Shown here piece after piece: positions 30,231 to 39,802 of a stretch of 64,000 nucleotides of DNA. The position numbers and the translations under genes were made by a program. Position 1 is the first letter of the stretch. The number at the start of each line of letters is the position of its first letter. Source of the stretch: Pseudoalteromonas sp. MMG010. Lineage in GTDB: Bacteria; Pseudomonadota; Gammaproteobacteria; Enterobacterales; Alteromonadaceae. The stretch is from positions 124,001 to 188,000 of the forward strand of contig NZ_JAGJEG010000008.1 in NCBI RefSeq assembly GCF_018100905.1, given 5' to 3'. Under the pieces are notes generated by a model. That model saw nothing but the letters and a program-made list of their open reading frames with translations. It searched no databases and was not told the DNA's origin.

Positions 30231-31808
30231 TTATTCGTTAAGAACAGCTGGAGAGAGTACACAACAATTTCGACCATTCGATTTTGCTTGATATAACGCT
30301 TTGTCGGCACATTTAAATACAGAGTTAATATCATCACCATGAAATGGCCAATGTGCTATACCAATAGAAACAGTAATGTTGCCAATCGTTTCAAATGAAG
30401 TATTTGCTATTCTTATACGTAACCGCTCTGCGATTACTATTGCGCTATCCCTATTTTGATTAGGTAATATTAACATAAATTCCTCACCGCCCACTCTAGC
30501 AACAATATCGTCTTTACGAGACATTCCTTCAATTACTTTTACCGCTTGATACAGCGTTTTGTCACCAATATCGTGTCCAAAGTTATCGTTAATACGTTTA
30601 AAGTGATCAATATCAATTGTGAGTATAGTGAACTCCGTCGTATTTAAAACTAAGTTCTCTAATGCTAAATTAAGGCTTCTTCTGTTTTGAGCGCCTGTTA
30701 AGGGGTCAAGCAATGCTTCATTTCTTAGCTGCCCCATTTGTAATTGTACCGTATTTGCACCTTTTAGCATCGCGCCCTTTAACCGCTTACTTTCAAAATA
30801 CCATGCACTTACCTTGTTAACCGACTCGGCGGTATCAACATCGTTTAAAAGGGCAACCTTATCGGCAAGTTGTTTTAATGGCCGCGAAATGTAATGAGCA
30901 AATATTCCAACCAGTATAAATATAATCAGCGCTGAGGGTAAAGTGTGCCAAATAATAGCCATGACCTGATCGCTAACCGACGAAAGCGTAGCCGAAACGG
31001 GACGCTGGGCAATAACTCCCCAATTCGCTCGTTTTATAGGTGCATATCCGGCTAACATTTCTATATTTGAATTATTCGTTATTGGTTGTGCTCCTGTTTC
31101 GCCAGCGGTAACCGCATCAAGCATAGGATTGCGTGCTAAACGAGTTCCGATGAGTGACTCATCGGGATGAAATAAAATGCGCCGACCTTCATCAACTACG
31201 TAAATAAAAGAGCCGCCTTCATAATAATGCTGTTTTAATAATTTACTGAGAATATTGGTTTCTTTTAAGTATAACGTCCCTCCGATGTAACCTAAGTAGA
31301 CCCCCTTTTCATCAAAGATTGGTTGCGAAATAAATATAACCAAATTATTTGCAAACGAAACAAAGGGATTACTGATCAGTGGTTTTTTTGCCGCATAAGC
31401 TGCTAAAGAAGCCGCTGACTCAAGCTTTTTACCAATCATATTGGCAAATACCGGGGAGCTGGCCGCAACAACTCCACCTATACTAATGATGACCGAATTA
31501 AAGCTATCGGTTTGTAAATTTAAACGTTCGACTTCGCTTTTTAGTAGAGCTTTGTTGTTAATATTTTTTTCGAGGGTATGTGCGCTGTATTCAAGCTGCT
31601 GTTGTGCTGAATATAAAAAATTGTCGGTCGCTGAAGCTAATTTACTCGCATAAGCAAAATTCGCTTTTAAAGTGTAATTAATTAACTGCTCTTTTTGTAC
31701 TTTATAGGTTGAGTAAAAACTTACAGTTAATAACGCTAAGGACGCCGAAAGTGCGAGTAATACAATTAACTTTTTTAAATTAAGTTTTAATATACTTTTT
31801 AATAACAA
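30231..31808 (-). CDS. Membrane diguanylate cyclase, paralogue of the preceding gene
   Basis: A 525-aa protein with the same order as its neighbour: membrane helix, Cache-like periplasmic sensor (SFIYVVDEGRRILFHPDE), membrane helix, GGDEF with DPLTGAQNRR, DIDHFKRIND and intact GGEEF plus I-site RKDD. Start set at TTG 31808: a GGGGGG run lies just upstream, and from there the N-terminus aligns position by position with the paralogue up to the YKVQKEQL / YQVQREEL block; the longer frame to 31856 adds an unmatched tail. The two sensors differ enough to suggest different ligands. Confidence 0.9.
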   Translation of the reverse strand: MLLKSILKLNLKKLIVLLALSASLALLTVSFYSTYKVQKEQLINYTLKANFAYASKLASATDNFLYSAQQQLEYSAHTLEKNINNKALLKSEVERLNLQTDSFNSVIISIGGVVAASSPVFANMIGKKLESAASLAAYAAKKPLISNPFVSFANNLVIFISQPIFDEKGVYLGYIGGTLYLKETNILSKLLKQHYYEGGSFIYVVDEGRRILFHPDESLIGTRLARNPMLDAVTAGETGAQPITNNSNIEMLAGYAPIKRANWGVIAQRPVSATLSSVSDQVMAIIWHTLPSALIIFILVGIFAHYISRPLKQLADKVALLNDVDTAESVNKVSAWYFESKRLKGAMLKGANTVQLQMGQLRNEALLDPLTGAQNRRSLNLALENLVLNTTEFTILTIDIDHFKRINDNFGHDIGDKTLYQAVKVIEGMSRKDDIVARVGGEEFMLILPNQNRDSAIVIAERLRIRIANTSFETIGNITVSIGIAHWPFHGDDINSVFKCADKALYQAKSNGRNCCVLSPAVLNE

Positions 31809-31912
31809 GTGACCCCCCAGCTCAAACTCTATTTGTAAACAATAGTACACATTCAAAGTATATAAAAGGTATTCTTTGTTGATTTACTTGCAGTAAGTTA
31901 TTGGATAAAAAA

Positions 31913-31948
31913 TAAAAAAGCCATTAACTCTCGTTAATGGCTTTTTGT
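31913..31948 (-). terminator. Rho-independent terminator of the S8 peptidase gene
   Basis: AGCCATTAAC (31919-31928) / GTTAATGGCT (31933-31942) with A-run and T-run on opposite sides; 15 bp past the subtilase stop. Confidence 0.9.
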
Positions 31949-31962
31949 ATTAAGATTTTATA

Positions 31963-34900
31963 TTATTTTGCGTTGTTTTTTCTACGACGGATAAATAACA
32001 TTGGCGTTAATAGCGCCATAATCCAACCAAATGAACCACTTGATTTTTTGTTCACAATCGTAGCAGATGTAACTTCTGTATCAGAGTTTCCATTTGCATC
32101 GGTTACTTCTAATTGGAACGAAAGCACTGAATCATCAGAAACAGACGGCGCTTCAAAACTAATTGATGCAGCACTTGCTGAGAATGATACTGATGGACCA
32201 GCCAACTGTGTCCAAGAGTAAGTCAGTTCATCGTTATTAGCATCGCTAGAACCAGAACCATCAATAGTAACTGTGCTACCTTCTGTCGTAGAGGTAACAG
32301 CAGCAATTGATGCTACAGGTGCCACTTCAACAACACCAAAGCTGTATGTTGTTTCAACGGTGCTATCTTCAATGGTATTAGATAGTGTAATTTCTTGCTC
32401 AGTACCTGATGCTCTAGGTATAAAGTCAAAACCTACAACTAACGTTTCTGTAGACTCACCCGCTACGCGCGTAACATCCCATTGTACAACGTTATCTGTT
32501 ACAACACCGTCGTTAGTAACGTTTTCAACTTCATGACCTGCAGGAAGCGTTGCAGTTAACGTGTACACTTTATCTGCATTGCTATAGTTAGGATCAATTT
32601 CAAAGCTAATTGCTTGCGCTTCACCTGGAGTCATAGTTTGCATAGAAGCAGCTAGGTCATCTGATACAACTTCAGTTACTTCATCAGCAGCGTAAGAGAT
32701 AGTTAAAGGAATTTGTACCTGAGTATCGTCACCTGATTTTAATGATAACAGAGAACTGCTTGTTGAATTATCAGTCCAGTTTACTGTTAAATCGAATGAA
32801 TCATCGTTTTCAGATACAGAAGCCGTTACGCTTTCACTCTTAGAGTCTTCATCAGTTAAAATGGCTGATGCTTTAATCACTACTTCATCAGTAGCTCCTT
32901 CAGCTGACGCTGTGTAGCCATCAACAACAATGTAGTATGTATCAGCTGGTAGATTTAAGAACGATACAGACTCGTTAGAATCGATACCAGCACTGCTACC
33001 GATGTTAGTGAATGCACTGTCCAATATACGTAAATCTACATCTGGAGCTGTTTCAGATGAAATGCTAAACACAACATTAGGTACAACTTCGTCAAACGTT
33101 AGAACAATGAAATCTAGGCCGCCGTCTGGTACAAACACTGTTTGCGGTTCAATTAAATCAGATGTTTTATCAAATACACCCACTTCAATATCACTTAATG
33201 ATTTAGACATTAAATCGCTAAATGTGTAAGAACCTGAAGTACGTGATGCTGAAATCGAAAGAGAACTTGGTAAGTTATCTTCTGCTACTTGTACTGAAAC
33301 AGGTAAGTGTAAATCAGGTAAACCCGCAGATGTTAGCTCTAGGCTACCAAAGTTCCAAACATCAGCAGCTGAATCAGAAACATCAGCGGTTACTGTTAAT
33401 GTTTGTGTTTCGCCTGCTGCAATATCAAAGCTTGCTGGTGATACAGTTAAGTCCATCGTGCTGCTTGCAGAAACCGTGCTAGCCGTCCAGTTTGCATCAG
33501 TAGTTGCAGTGAAAGTACGTGTCCAAGTACATGTGTCAATACATTGAGTATTGGTCATTGAAGGGATATTAAGCGTTAATGGGCTACCGCCTGTTGCAGG
33601 GTTAGCTTTAATGTAGTTACCAAACGTTTCGTCCATAACTAGACCCGTTTGATGTGCTAAGTTAACACGAATACTACCTGAACCCATGTCAAATACATCA
33701 GCAGGTGTAACACCATCTTCTTTACGAACATCGGTTGTTGCAGTCATCATAAGTGCTGAACGGATGTTATCTGGTGTCCAAGTTGGGTGAGCTGATTTTA
33801 GTACAGCACCTGCACCTGAGGTATGCGGAGCAGACATTGAAGTACCTTGCAAGAATGCAAAGTCAGCAGGCGAAGTTGCTGTTACGTCATTACCATAATC
33901 TTGGTCATTGTAAGCTGCATAAATAGATACACCTGGCGCAGTTACAGACGGCGTCATGATATCTGAAACAGTTAAGTTAGGACCACGTGAAGAGAAATCA
34001 GCCATATCATCAGCTTGGCCAATAGTTAGCGTAATAGCTGGGTCGATAGTTAGCTCTTCAGGGTTTGTTGCTAATACGTCAATTAGTGCTGCACCTGAAT
34101 TTTCTGAAATAAATACAGATGGAATAGTCGTGCCTTCAAGGCCTGACATTGTAATACGGGCATCACCATCGGTATTGTTGTATACAATTACCGCTTCAGC
34201 GCCAGCTGCAGTTGCATTGTTTACTTTATCAGAAAATGCACACGAACCACGGCTAATTACCGCAACAGCATCTTTAAATGAATCGGCAGCAAATGCGCTA
34301 CAACCTTCAAAGTTATCAGCATCAACTGATAATGAAGAAACAGGCATCGCTGTAATTTCAGAAGTTAGCACTGGGCCTGTACCGATTGTAAATGCAAAAC
34401 TTTCATCGTTTACATTCACAAAGCTATCTAAAGTACGGCCATGAGTAGATGCACCTACAACAGTATACCAAGGAGCATTTTTAGACGTTGTATAAGCGTC
34501 TGGACCATCGTTACCCGCTGACACAGCAGAGAAAATACCCGCTTCTTGGGCTGCTAAAAAGCCAAGTTCTGTAGAGCTTGTCCACGGGTTGCCACCACCA
34601 CTGATTGAGTAGTTAAGTACGTCAACACCATCAGCAACGGCATCATCTAGTGCTGATATAATTGCAGCGCCCGGACAACCTGTATATGTATCATCAGCAT
34701 TACCTGCACGACAAATTTGGTATGCAACAATATTTGCATGCGGTGCTACACCAGAAATTTGTTCAAAAGAAAACGCTTCATTAACGATACCGTCACTTTC
34801 TAATTTACCTGTATCGCCAGATACTAATGGTACATCTAATAATATATTACCGCCGGCAGTACTTGCCGTATGAGAACCGTGACCGCCGTAATCTTCACCA

Positions 34901-35793
34901 TTTTTTGGTGGTGGAGTATCACCAAAAACAGAAACATCATCGTAGCTATCAGTAACACTTGCGTATGAACGAACACCGATTAGTTTGTCGTTACACATCT
35001 CAACAAAATCGCCAGCACAGTCACCAACATAAACACCTTCACCCCATGGGTTTGTGTGGTCATATCCATCACCGCCGATATCTGCAAATGAATCATGATC
35101 TGAGTTAACACCACTATCGATAACACCGATAATTACGCCTTCACCCATGTTAATTGCAGAAGTACCTTCACCTTCCCATACTTGTGTAGCACCGATATGG
35201 ATAGGGCCCGTATCTGTGTCCATTGTTTCTAGTTTTTCGCGTTCAACGTACGCAACGTCACTTAGTGCAGAAAGTTTAATAGCTTGCGCTTGCGTTAAAC
35301 GCATCGCAACACCGTTAAATGCATTTTTGTAAGTATAAAGAACTTCAGCACTGACGCCGGCAGCTTGTTGTGCTTGGGCAAGGAATGTTTGTTGTTTGCC
35401 TTCAAGGTAGCTTGCGTATTTTACAGCATCAGACGATTTTACGTCTAAACGTAATTCATCACGAACTTGCTGCGAACTAAGCTTACTTGTAGCTAGTTGA
35501 GCGAATAATTCTTTTTTAGCAATTTTTGGACTTGTTGCAGCATATCCTTCAATGCTTCCGTCGTAAGTTGCTAGCGGTAAATCTTTTAAGCGAACAATGT
35601 AGGTATACTCGCCAGCAGCCAAGTTAGGCTCAATAGCAATTTTTTCAACACTAACACTGCTTACTGAAGTGTTTTTAGAAATAGGTGATTTTGCTAGTGC
35701 TAGTTTTTGATGGATATCATCAACACTTGCGACTGAACTGAGTGACGCTGTTAATAATGCTGCTGATACAGCTAATGCTACTTTAGTTTTCAC
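31963..35793 (-). CDS. Secreted subtilisin-like (S8) serine protease with GlyGly-CTERM-like tail
   Basis: A 1276-aa extracellular protease. Signal peptide, an inhibitor-I9-type propeptide (about 60-190), catalytic domain with D226 (GVIDSGVNSD), H305 (GGHGSHTAS) and S652 (GTSMSAPH), interrupted by a PA-domain insertion (about 480-590, FEGCSAFAADSF...AEAVIVYNN). Then come beta-rich domains, one PPC-like, and a PKD/REJ-like repeat (IDGSGSSDANNDELTYSWTQL). The C-terminus SGSFGWIMALLTPMLFIRRRK has the glycine turn, hydrophobic span and Arg cluster of GlyGly-CTERM rhombosortase substrates. Its role is nutrient protein degradation, by analogy with marine relatives. Confidence 0.92.
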   Translation of the reverse strand: MKTKVALAVSAALLTASLSSVASVDDIHQKLALAKSPISKNTSVSSVSVEKIAIEPNLAAGEYTYIVRLKDLPLATYDGSIEGYAATSPKIAKKELFAQLATSKLSSQQVRDELRLDVKSSDAVKYASYLEGKQQTFLAQAQQAAGVSAEVLYTYKNAFNGVAMRLTQAQAIKLSALSDVAYVEREKLETMDTDTGPIHIGATQVWEGEGTSAINMGEGVIIGVIDSGVNSDHDSFADIGGDGYDHTNPWGEGVYVGDCAGDFVEMCNDKLIGVRSYASVTDSYDDVSVFGDTPPPKNGEDYGGHGSHTASTAGGNILLDVPLVSGDTGKLESDGIVNEAFSFEQISGVAPHANIVAYQICRAGNADDTYTGCPGAAIISALDDAVADGVDVLNYSISGGGNPWTSSTELGFLAAQEAGIFSAVSAGNDGPDAYTTSKNAPWYTVVGASTHGRTLDSFVNVNDESFAFTIGTGPVLTSEITAMPVSSLSVDADNFEGCSAFAADSFKDAVAVISRGSCAFSDKVNNATAAGAEAVIVYNNTDGDARITMSGLEGTTIPSVFISENSGAALIDVLATNPEELTIDPAITLTIGQADDMADFSSRGPNLTVSDIMTPSVTAPGVSIYAAYNDQDYGNDVTATSPADFAFLQGTSMSAPHTSGAGAVLKSAHPTWTPDNIRSALMMTATTDVRKEDGVTPADVFDMGSGSIRVNLAHQTGLVMDETFGNYIKANPATGGSPLTLNIPSMTNTQCIDTCTWTRTFTATTDANWTASTVSASSTMDLTVSPASFDIAAGETQTLTVTADVSDSAADVWNFGSLELTSAGLPDLHLPVSVQVAEDNLPSSLSISASRTSGSYTFSDLMSKSLSDIEVGVFDKTSDLIEPQTVFVPDGGLDFIVLTFDEVVPNVVFSISSETAPDVDLRILDSAFTNIGSSAGIDSNESVSFLNLPADTYYIVVDGYTASAEGATDEVVIKASAILTDEDSKSESVTASVSENDDSFDLTVNWTDNSTSSSLLSLKSGDDTQVQIPLTISYAADEVTEVVSDDLAASMQTMTPGEAQAISFEIDPNYSNADKVYTLTATLPAGHEVENVTNDGVVTDNVVQWDVTRVAGESTETLVVGFDFIPRASGTEQEITLSNTIEDSTVETTYSFGVVEVAPVASIAAVTSTTEGSTVTIDGSGSSDANNDELTYSWTQLAGPSVSFSASAASISFEAPSVSDDSVLSFQLEVTDANGNSDTEVTSATIVNKKSSGSFGWIMALLTPMLFIRRRKNNAK

Positions 35794-36268
35794 GGAATTC
35801 TCCTTGACGTTTTATAACGCTGTGTAATTATTATTTTTGTGCTTATACAAACAAGAATATGAATAAAAAAACACAAATCCTGAATATAAAGCTACTTTAT
35901 GACAATATCACAGAACAATTAAATGTAAATGCGGTGTGGTCTTTATGTTTACTAATCTCTAGTAACTTTTTGCTTATGTTAAAAGACTTAACTTTACACC
36001 CCAAACAAACCCGATTAAAAAAACACCACCAAAAAACACAAGCAACTGTTATTAAACAAGTTAATTTAAATACTGTTATTTTAACTTTAATATATACCTG
36101 CTAATTTTTTGTTTACATTAATTTACAAAAATCATTTCTAAAAACCAATTATTCATGTTTATCAAAACATGCAATTTTTAGCATAACTTATCTCATTGCT
36201 GCCTTTGCAGTTGCACTCAAAAATAGTTAAGCTGGCTATCTATAAACACATTTAGCCTGGAGTTTGCT
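35794..36268. other. Divergent intergenic region, no element recognised
   Basis: AT-rich spacer between the leftward S8 protease and the rightward GH3 gene; it must contain both promoters, but no box is strong enough to call. An 81-codon Leu/Lys/Thr-rich frame at 35859-36104 lacks a ribosome-binding site. Confidence 0.35.
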
Positions 36269-38119
36269 GTGCTAAATAAGCCAGTTATATTTTTCTGTTT
36301 GTTATCATTAGGGTACTTAATGCCATTTAATTCTTCATCTGCTGAGCTTTCACTTTCATTGCCTCAACAAATTGGTCAAAAACTGATGCTCGATTTTCGT
36401 TACTACTGTGATAATAACAGCGAAAAACAATGTCGTACCCCCATGACTATTTTGCCAAAAGCCTTAGCAGAGGCGATTGCTAAATATAATATTGGTGGCG
36501 TTATTTTGTTTTCTGAAAATACGCAATCAATAGAGCAAACCCTATCGCTTAATTACAATTTACAACACGCAGCGAGTCAATCTAGCTCTCAATTACCACT
36601 TTTTATTTCGATTGACCAAGAAGGTGGCCGAGTAGCACGCCTTCCCCGAGATGTTGCCACCTCATTCACTGGAAATATGTCGATTGGGGCAACCTATGAA
36701 CAGCACGGAACATTTTATGCAAAAAAATCAGCAGAAGTTATTGCTGCCGAACTATCGGTATTAGGTATTAATGTAAATTATGCGCCAACGATTGATGTAA
36801 ACATGAACCCTAATAATCCCGTGATTAATGTGCGCTCTTTTGGGGAAGACCCAGAAAAAGTGGCACTATTAGGTGCGGCGCAAGTTAAAGGGTTTGAAAA
36901 TAATGGAGTTATAAGCTCGTTAAAGCACTTTCCCGGCCATGGCGATACGAATGTAGACAGCCATACTGGGTTACCCCGCGTTAATCATTCTAAGGCGGTG
37001 ATATACCAGCAAGATTTAGCGCCATTTAAAGATATTATCGCCAATGAAAACCCCGGTATGATTATGACGGCTCATATTCAGTACCCTGCTCTTGATGATT
37101 CAACATTTATCAGTGTTGATGGAAAAAGCATGATAAAGCCAGCAACAATGTCGCGTACTATTATGACTGACATACTTCGAAACGAGTTTAATTATCAAGG
37201 CGTTGTTATTACCGATGCCCTTGATATGGCAGGTATTAGCCAATTTTTTGATCCCACTCAAGCCGTTATTAATACATTTTCTGCAGGGGTTGATATTGCA
37301 CTGATGCCAATAGAAATTCGTAACGAAGCCGATTTATTAAAGCTCGATACATTAATTAATAGCTTAGTGAATGCGGTAAAAAATCAACAACTAAACAGCT
37401 CAGAAATAGCTACGTCAACGCAAAGGATTGTTAATCTAAAAAACAAATTTAATTTGCTTAAACAAAAAGACAAGTTAACAGCCTTAGTCGATGCAAAGCG
37501 CATTATAGGTAGCAAGGCTCATCGTCAGCTAGAAAGCGAATTAGCACTTGAGGCTGTTACTCAAATAAAAAATGATAACAACTTATTACCGCTCGCGCTA
37601 AAAGCACAACAGCATATTCATATAATAATGCCCGACACGCGTAAATGTGCTGCACTTGAACAAGCTCTCATTCCTTTAGTTCCGGCTTCTATTACTTTTA
37701 GTTGTAGCAGCTTACAAGGTTTCGATTATAAATTAGCTAACCAGCACATTGCACAAGCCGATATTGTTATTGCGGGTAACGCGACTCCGAATCAAAGTGC
37801 CGTGGAAATTGGCGGTATGGATGACTTAGCTGATAATCCTGCCTTTGCTATTGCAAATGGCGATCGTGAAAACCAATTAAAAGCTTTATTAAGCACTGCA
37901 AAAAACCATAATAAAAAAGTGGTTTTTATTAGTTTACGAGCGCCTTATGATACAGCGCGATTTAGTGAGTTTAGTGATACAATTTTAGCAACCTATGCAT
38001 ATAATATTGATGTAGATGATGGCACTAACGTATCTGGTCCCGCTTTTAGCGCTCTGGCAAAAATATTAGTAGGTACTGCAATAGCAAAAGGAACTTTGCC
38101 GGTCTCTATAAACAACTAA
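36269..38119 (+). CDS. Exported GH3 glycosidase, NagZ-like
   Basis: A 616-aa protein starting at GTG 36269 with GGAG 8 nt upstream. A signal peptide (FFCLLSLGYLMPFNSSSA) makes it periplasmic or lipid-anchored, unlike cytoplasmic NagZ. GH3 motifs: DQEGGRVARLP (116-126), the His/Asp loop KHFPGHGDTNVDSH (219-232) typical of beta-N-acetylglucosaminidases, and ITDALDMAGI with D316. A second alpha/beta domain (about 410-610) is present, as in two-domain members. A peptidoglycan or chitin fragment substrate is likely. The next two genes are co-oriented and close (29 and 19 bp gaps). Confidence 0.88.
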   Translation: MLNKPVIFFCLLSLGYLMPFNSSSAELSLSLPQQIGQKLMLDFRYYCDNNSEKQCRTPMTILPKALAEAIAKYNIGGVILFSENTQSIEQTLSLNYNLQHAASQSSSQLPLFISIDQEGGRVARLPRDVATSFTGNMSIGATYEQHGTFYAKKSAEVIAAELSVLGINVNYAPTIDVNMNPNNPVINVRSFGEDPEKVALLGAAQVKGFENNGVISSLKHFPGHGDTNVDSHTGLPRVNHSKAVIYQQDLAPFKDIIANENPGMIMTAHIQYPALDDSTFISVDGKSMIKPATMSRTIMTDILRNEFNYQGVVITDALDMAGISQFFDPTQAVINTFSAGVDIALMPIEIRNEADLLKLDTLINSLVNAVKNQQLNSSEIATSTQRIVNLKNKFNLLKQKDKLTALVDAKRIIGSKAHRQLESELALEAVTQIKNDNNLLPLALKAQQHIHIIMPDTRKCAALEQALIPLVPASITFSCSSLQGFDYKLANQHIAQADIVIAGNATPNQSAVEIGGMDDLADNPAFAIANGDRENQLKALLSTAKNHNKKVVFISLRAPYDTARFSEFSDTILATYAYNIDVDDGTNVSGPAFSALAKILVGTAIAKGTLPVSINN

Positions 38120-38148
38120 CGCGCTTAAATTTTATTTTAGAGGATATT

Positions 38149-38949
38149 ATGCAACACAACGCATCACTCACAACGCCATACTCGATTAGAATGATGATCC
38201 GCAATGAGGATTACACCGGAAAAACATCGGGGTTTGTGCCAGGGATGATTCAGGCTAACTTAATTGTATTACCACAACAGTACGCTTTAGAGTTTTTACA
38301 GTTTTGCCAAGCAAATAGGCAATCTTGCCCTGTTTTAGCTAGCAGTAAAGTAGCTGGGGCTACCGATTTGCCTGAGCATGTTGCATTTGATCTCGATTTA
38401 CGAAGTGATTTATCTGGTTATCGGGTTTTTAAACATGGCCAATTATTTAATGAAGTGGCTAATGTTAAAGATATTTGGCGTGATGATTATATTAGCTTTG
38501 CACTCGCTTCTTCTTTATCGTTTGAAGAGTCGATACGTAATGCCGGTATTGAAGTACGCAACATAACTGAGTTAAAAAATGCCCCCATGTATTTAACTAA
38601 TATACCTTGTGAAGCCGTGGGTAAGTTTGCATCTAACCTAGTGGTTAGTATGCGCCCAATGAAGCCTGCCGATGCCATACGTGCAATACAAATATGTTGC
38701 CGTTACCCCGATATGCACGGAGTACCTATCCATTTTGGTAACCCAGCAGATATTGGTATTAAAAATATAAACCGCCCTACTTTTGGGGACCCCGTGACAA
38801 TAAAAGAAGGTGAAGTACCTGTTTTTTGGGCAAGCTCTGCCACGGCAGAAGTGGCGATGATGAATGCAAGAATAGACTCAACAATAACTCAACGTCCTGG
38901 GCACATGTTAATCACTGATATAAAAAACAGTGATGTTTCTTTATTTTAA
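38149..38949 (+). CDS. Putative hydro-lyase (DUF1445 / YcsI family)
   Basis: A 266-aa cytoplasmic protein of the DUF1445 family, also annotated as D-glutamate-cyclase-like: IRNEDYTGKTSGFVPGMIQANLIVLP, LPEHVAFDLDLRSDL..YRVF, and the C-terminal PVFWASSATAEVAMMNARI block. Family members are often near the 5-oxoproline-handling LamB/YcsF gene, as here (pxpA 19 bp downstream). Opening or closing of a pyroglutamate-like lactam is an attractive shared theme, but the reaction is not established from this sequence. Confidence 0.85.
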   Translation: MQHNASLTTPYSIRMMIRNEDYTGKTSGFVPGMIQANLIVLPQQYALEFLQFCQANRQSCPVLASSKVAGATDLPEHVAFDLDLRSDLSGYRVFKHGQLFNEVANVKDIWRDDYISFALASSLSFEESIRNAGIEVRNITELKNAPMYLTNIPCEAVGKFASNLVVSMRPMKPADAIRAIQICCRYPDMHGVPIHFGNPADIGIKNINRPTFGDPVTIKEGEVPVFWASSATAEVAMMNARIDSTITQRPGHMLITDIKNSDVSLF

Positions 38950-38968
38950 TTTATAAGCGATAAAAATT

Positions 38969-39706
38969 ATGAAACTCAATTGCGATTTAGGTGAAAGCTT
39001 TGGAGTATGGACTATGGGCCTCGACAGTGAAGTAATGCCTCATATTGATATGGCCAATATTGCCTGTGGGTTTCATGGGGGTGATCCTGATGTGATAGCT
39101 CGTACATTAGCGTTAGCCGGTGAACATAAGGTAACAATTGGCGCGCACCCAAGTTACCCTGATCAACAAGGCTTTGGTAGGCGTTCGATGGTGCTTTCAT
39201 CGCAAGAGCTACAAAACAGCTTACATTATCAAATTGCTGCACTTGAAGGTATGGCAAAGGTGCAAGGTCTTACATTAAGTTATGTTAAGCCTCACGGTGC
39301 TTTATATAACGATATGATGAACGACGATGCTATTTTACATACGGTTATGCAAGCAGTTTCAAGTTATCCAAGCACATTAAAATTAATGATTTTAGCAACA
39401 CAGCAAAGCTCTAAACATAGGCAACAAGCTAAAAGTTTAAATCTTGAGTTGTTACTCGAGGCTTTTGCAGATAGACAATACACCGCGACGGGTCAATTAG
39501 TTTCAAGAAAACTATCTGGTAGCGTGCATGACAAAACTGCACTTATCGATCAAGTTTCTCAATTACTCACTTCAAATAGTGTTACTACTCGCTGTAATAA
39601 AAAGCTTGTACTTAATGCCGATAGCTTATGTGTTCATGGCGACAACGAGGCAAGTATCGCGCTAATACAAGATATCAAAGCATTAATAGTAGCGACTCAG
39701 ACATAG
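38969..39706 (+). CDS. pxpA: 5-oxoprolinase subunit A (LamB/YcsF family)
   Basis: A 245-aa protein with the family hallmarks: LNCDLGESFG at the N-terminus, ANIACGFHGGDP, IGAHPSYPDQQGFGRR, VKPHGALYNDM and LNADSLCVHGDN. PxpA with PxpB and PxpC cleaves 5-oxo-L-proline to glutamate using ATP. No pxpB or pxpC lies beside it in this window, so the partners must be elsewhere. It forms an apparent operon with the DUF1445 and GH3 genes, hinting at recycling of cell-wall-derived glutamate or pyroglutamate. Confidence 0.93.
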   Translation: MKLNCDLGESFGVWTMGLDSEVMPHIDMANIACGFHGGDPDVIARTLALAGEHKVTIGAHPSYPDQQGFGRRSMVLSSQELQNSLHYQIAALEGMAKVQGLTLSYVKPHGALYNDMMNDDAILHTVMQAVSSYPSTLKLMILATQQSSKHRQQAKSLNLELLLEAFADRQYTATGQLVSRKLSGSVHDKTALIDQVSQLLTSNSVTTRCNKKLVLNADSLCVHGDNEASIALIQDIKALIVATQT

Positions 39707-39802
39707 TGTTTATTTAACTACTTATACGGCTTTGCTAAATCATGTTTTAGTGCTTTGTCGTTAATTTTTTACTAAATAAAAACTAAGTGATTAAAACATA
39801 TA

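Noticed and set aside
35859-36104. 81-codon frame between the S8 protease and GH3 genes
   Set aside because: No Shine-Dalgarno, low-complexity Lys/Thr/Leu composition typical of chance frames in AT-rich spacers.
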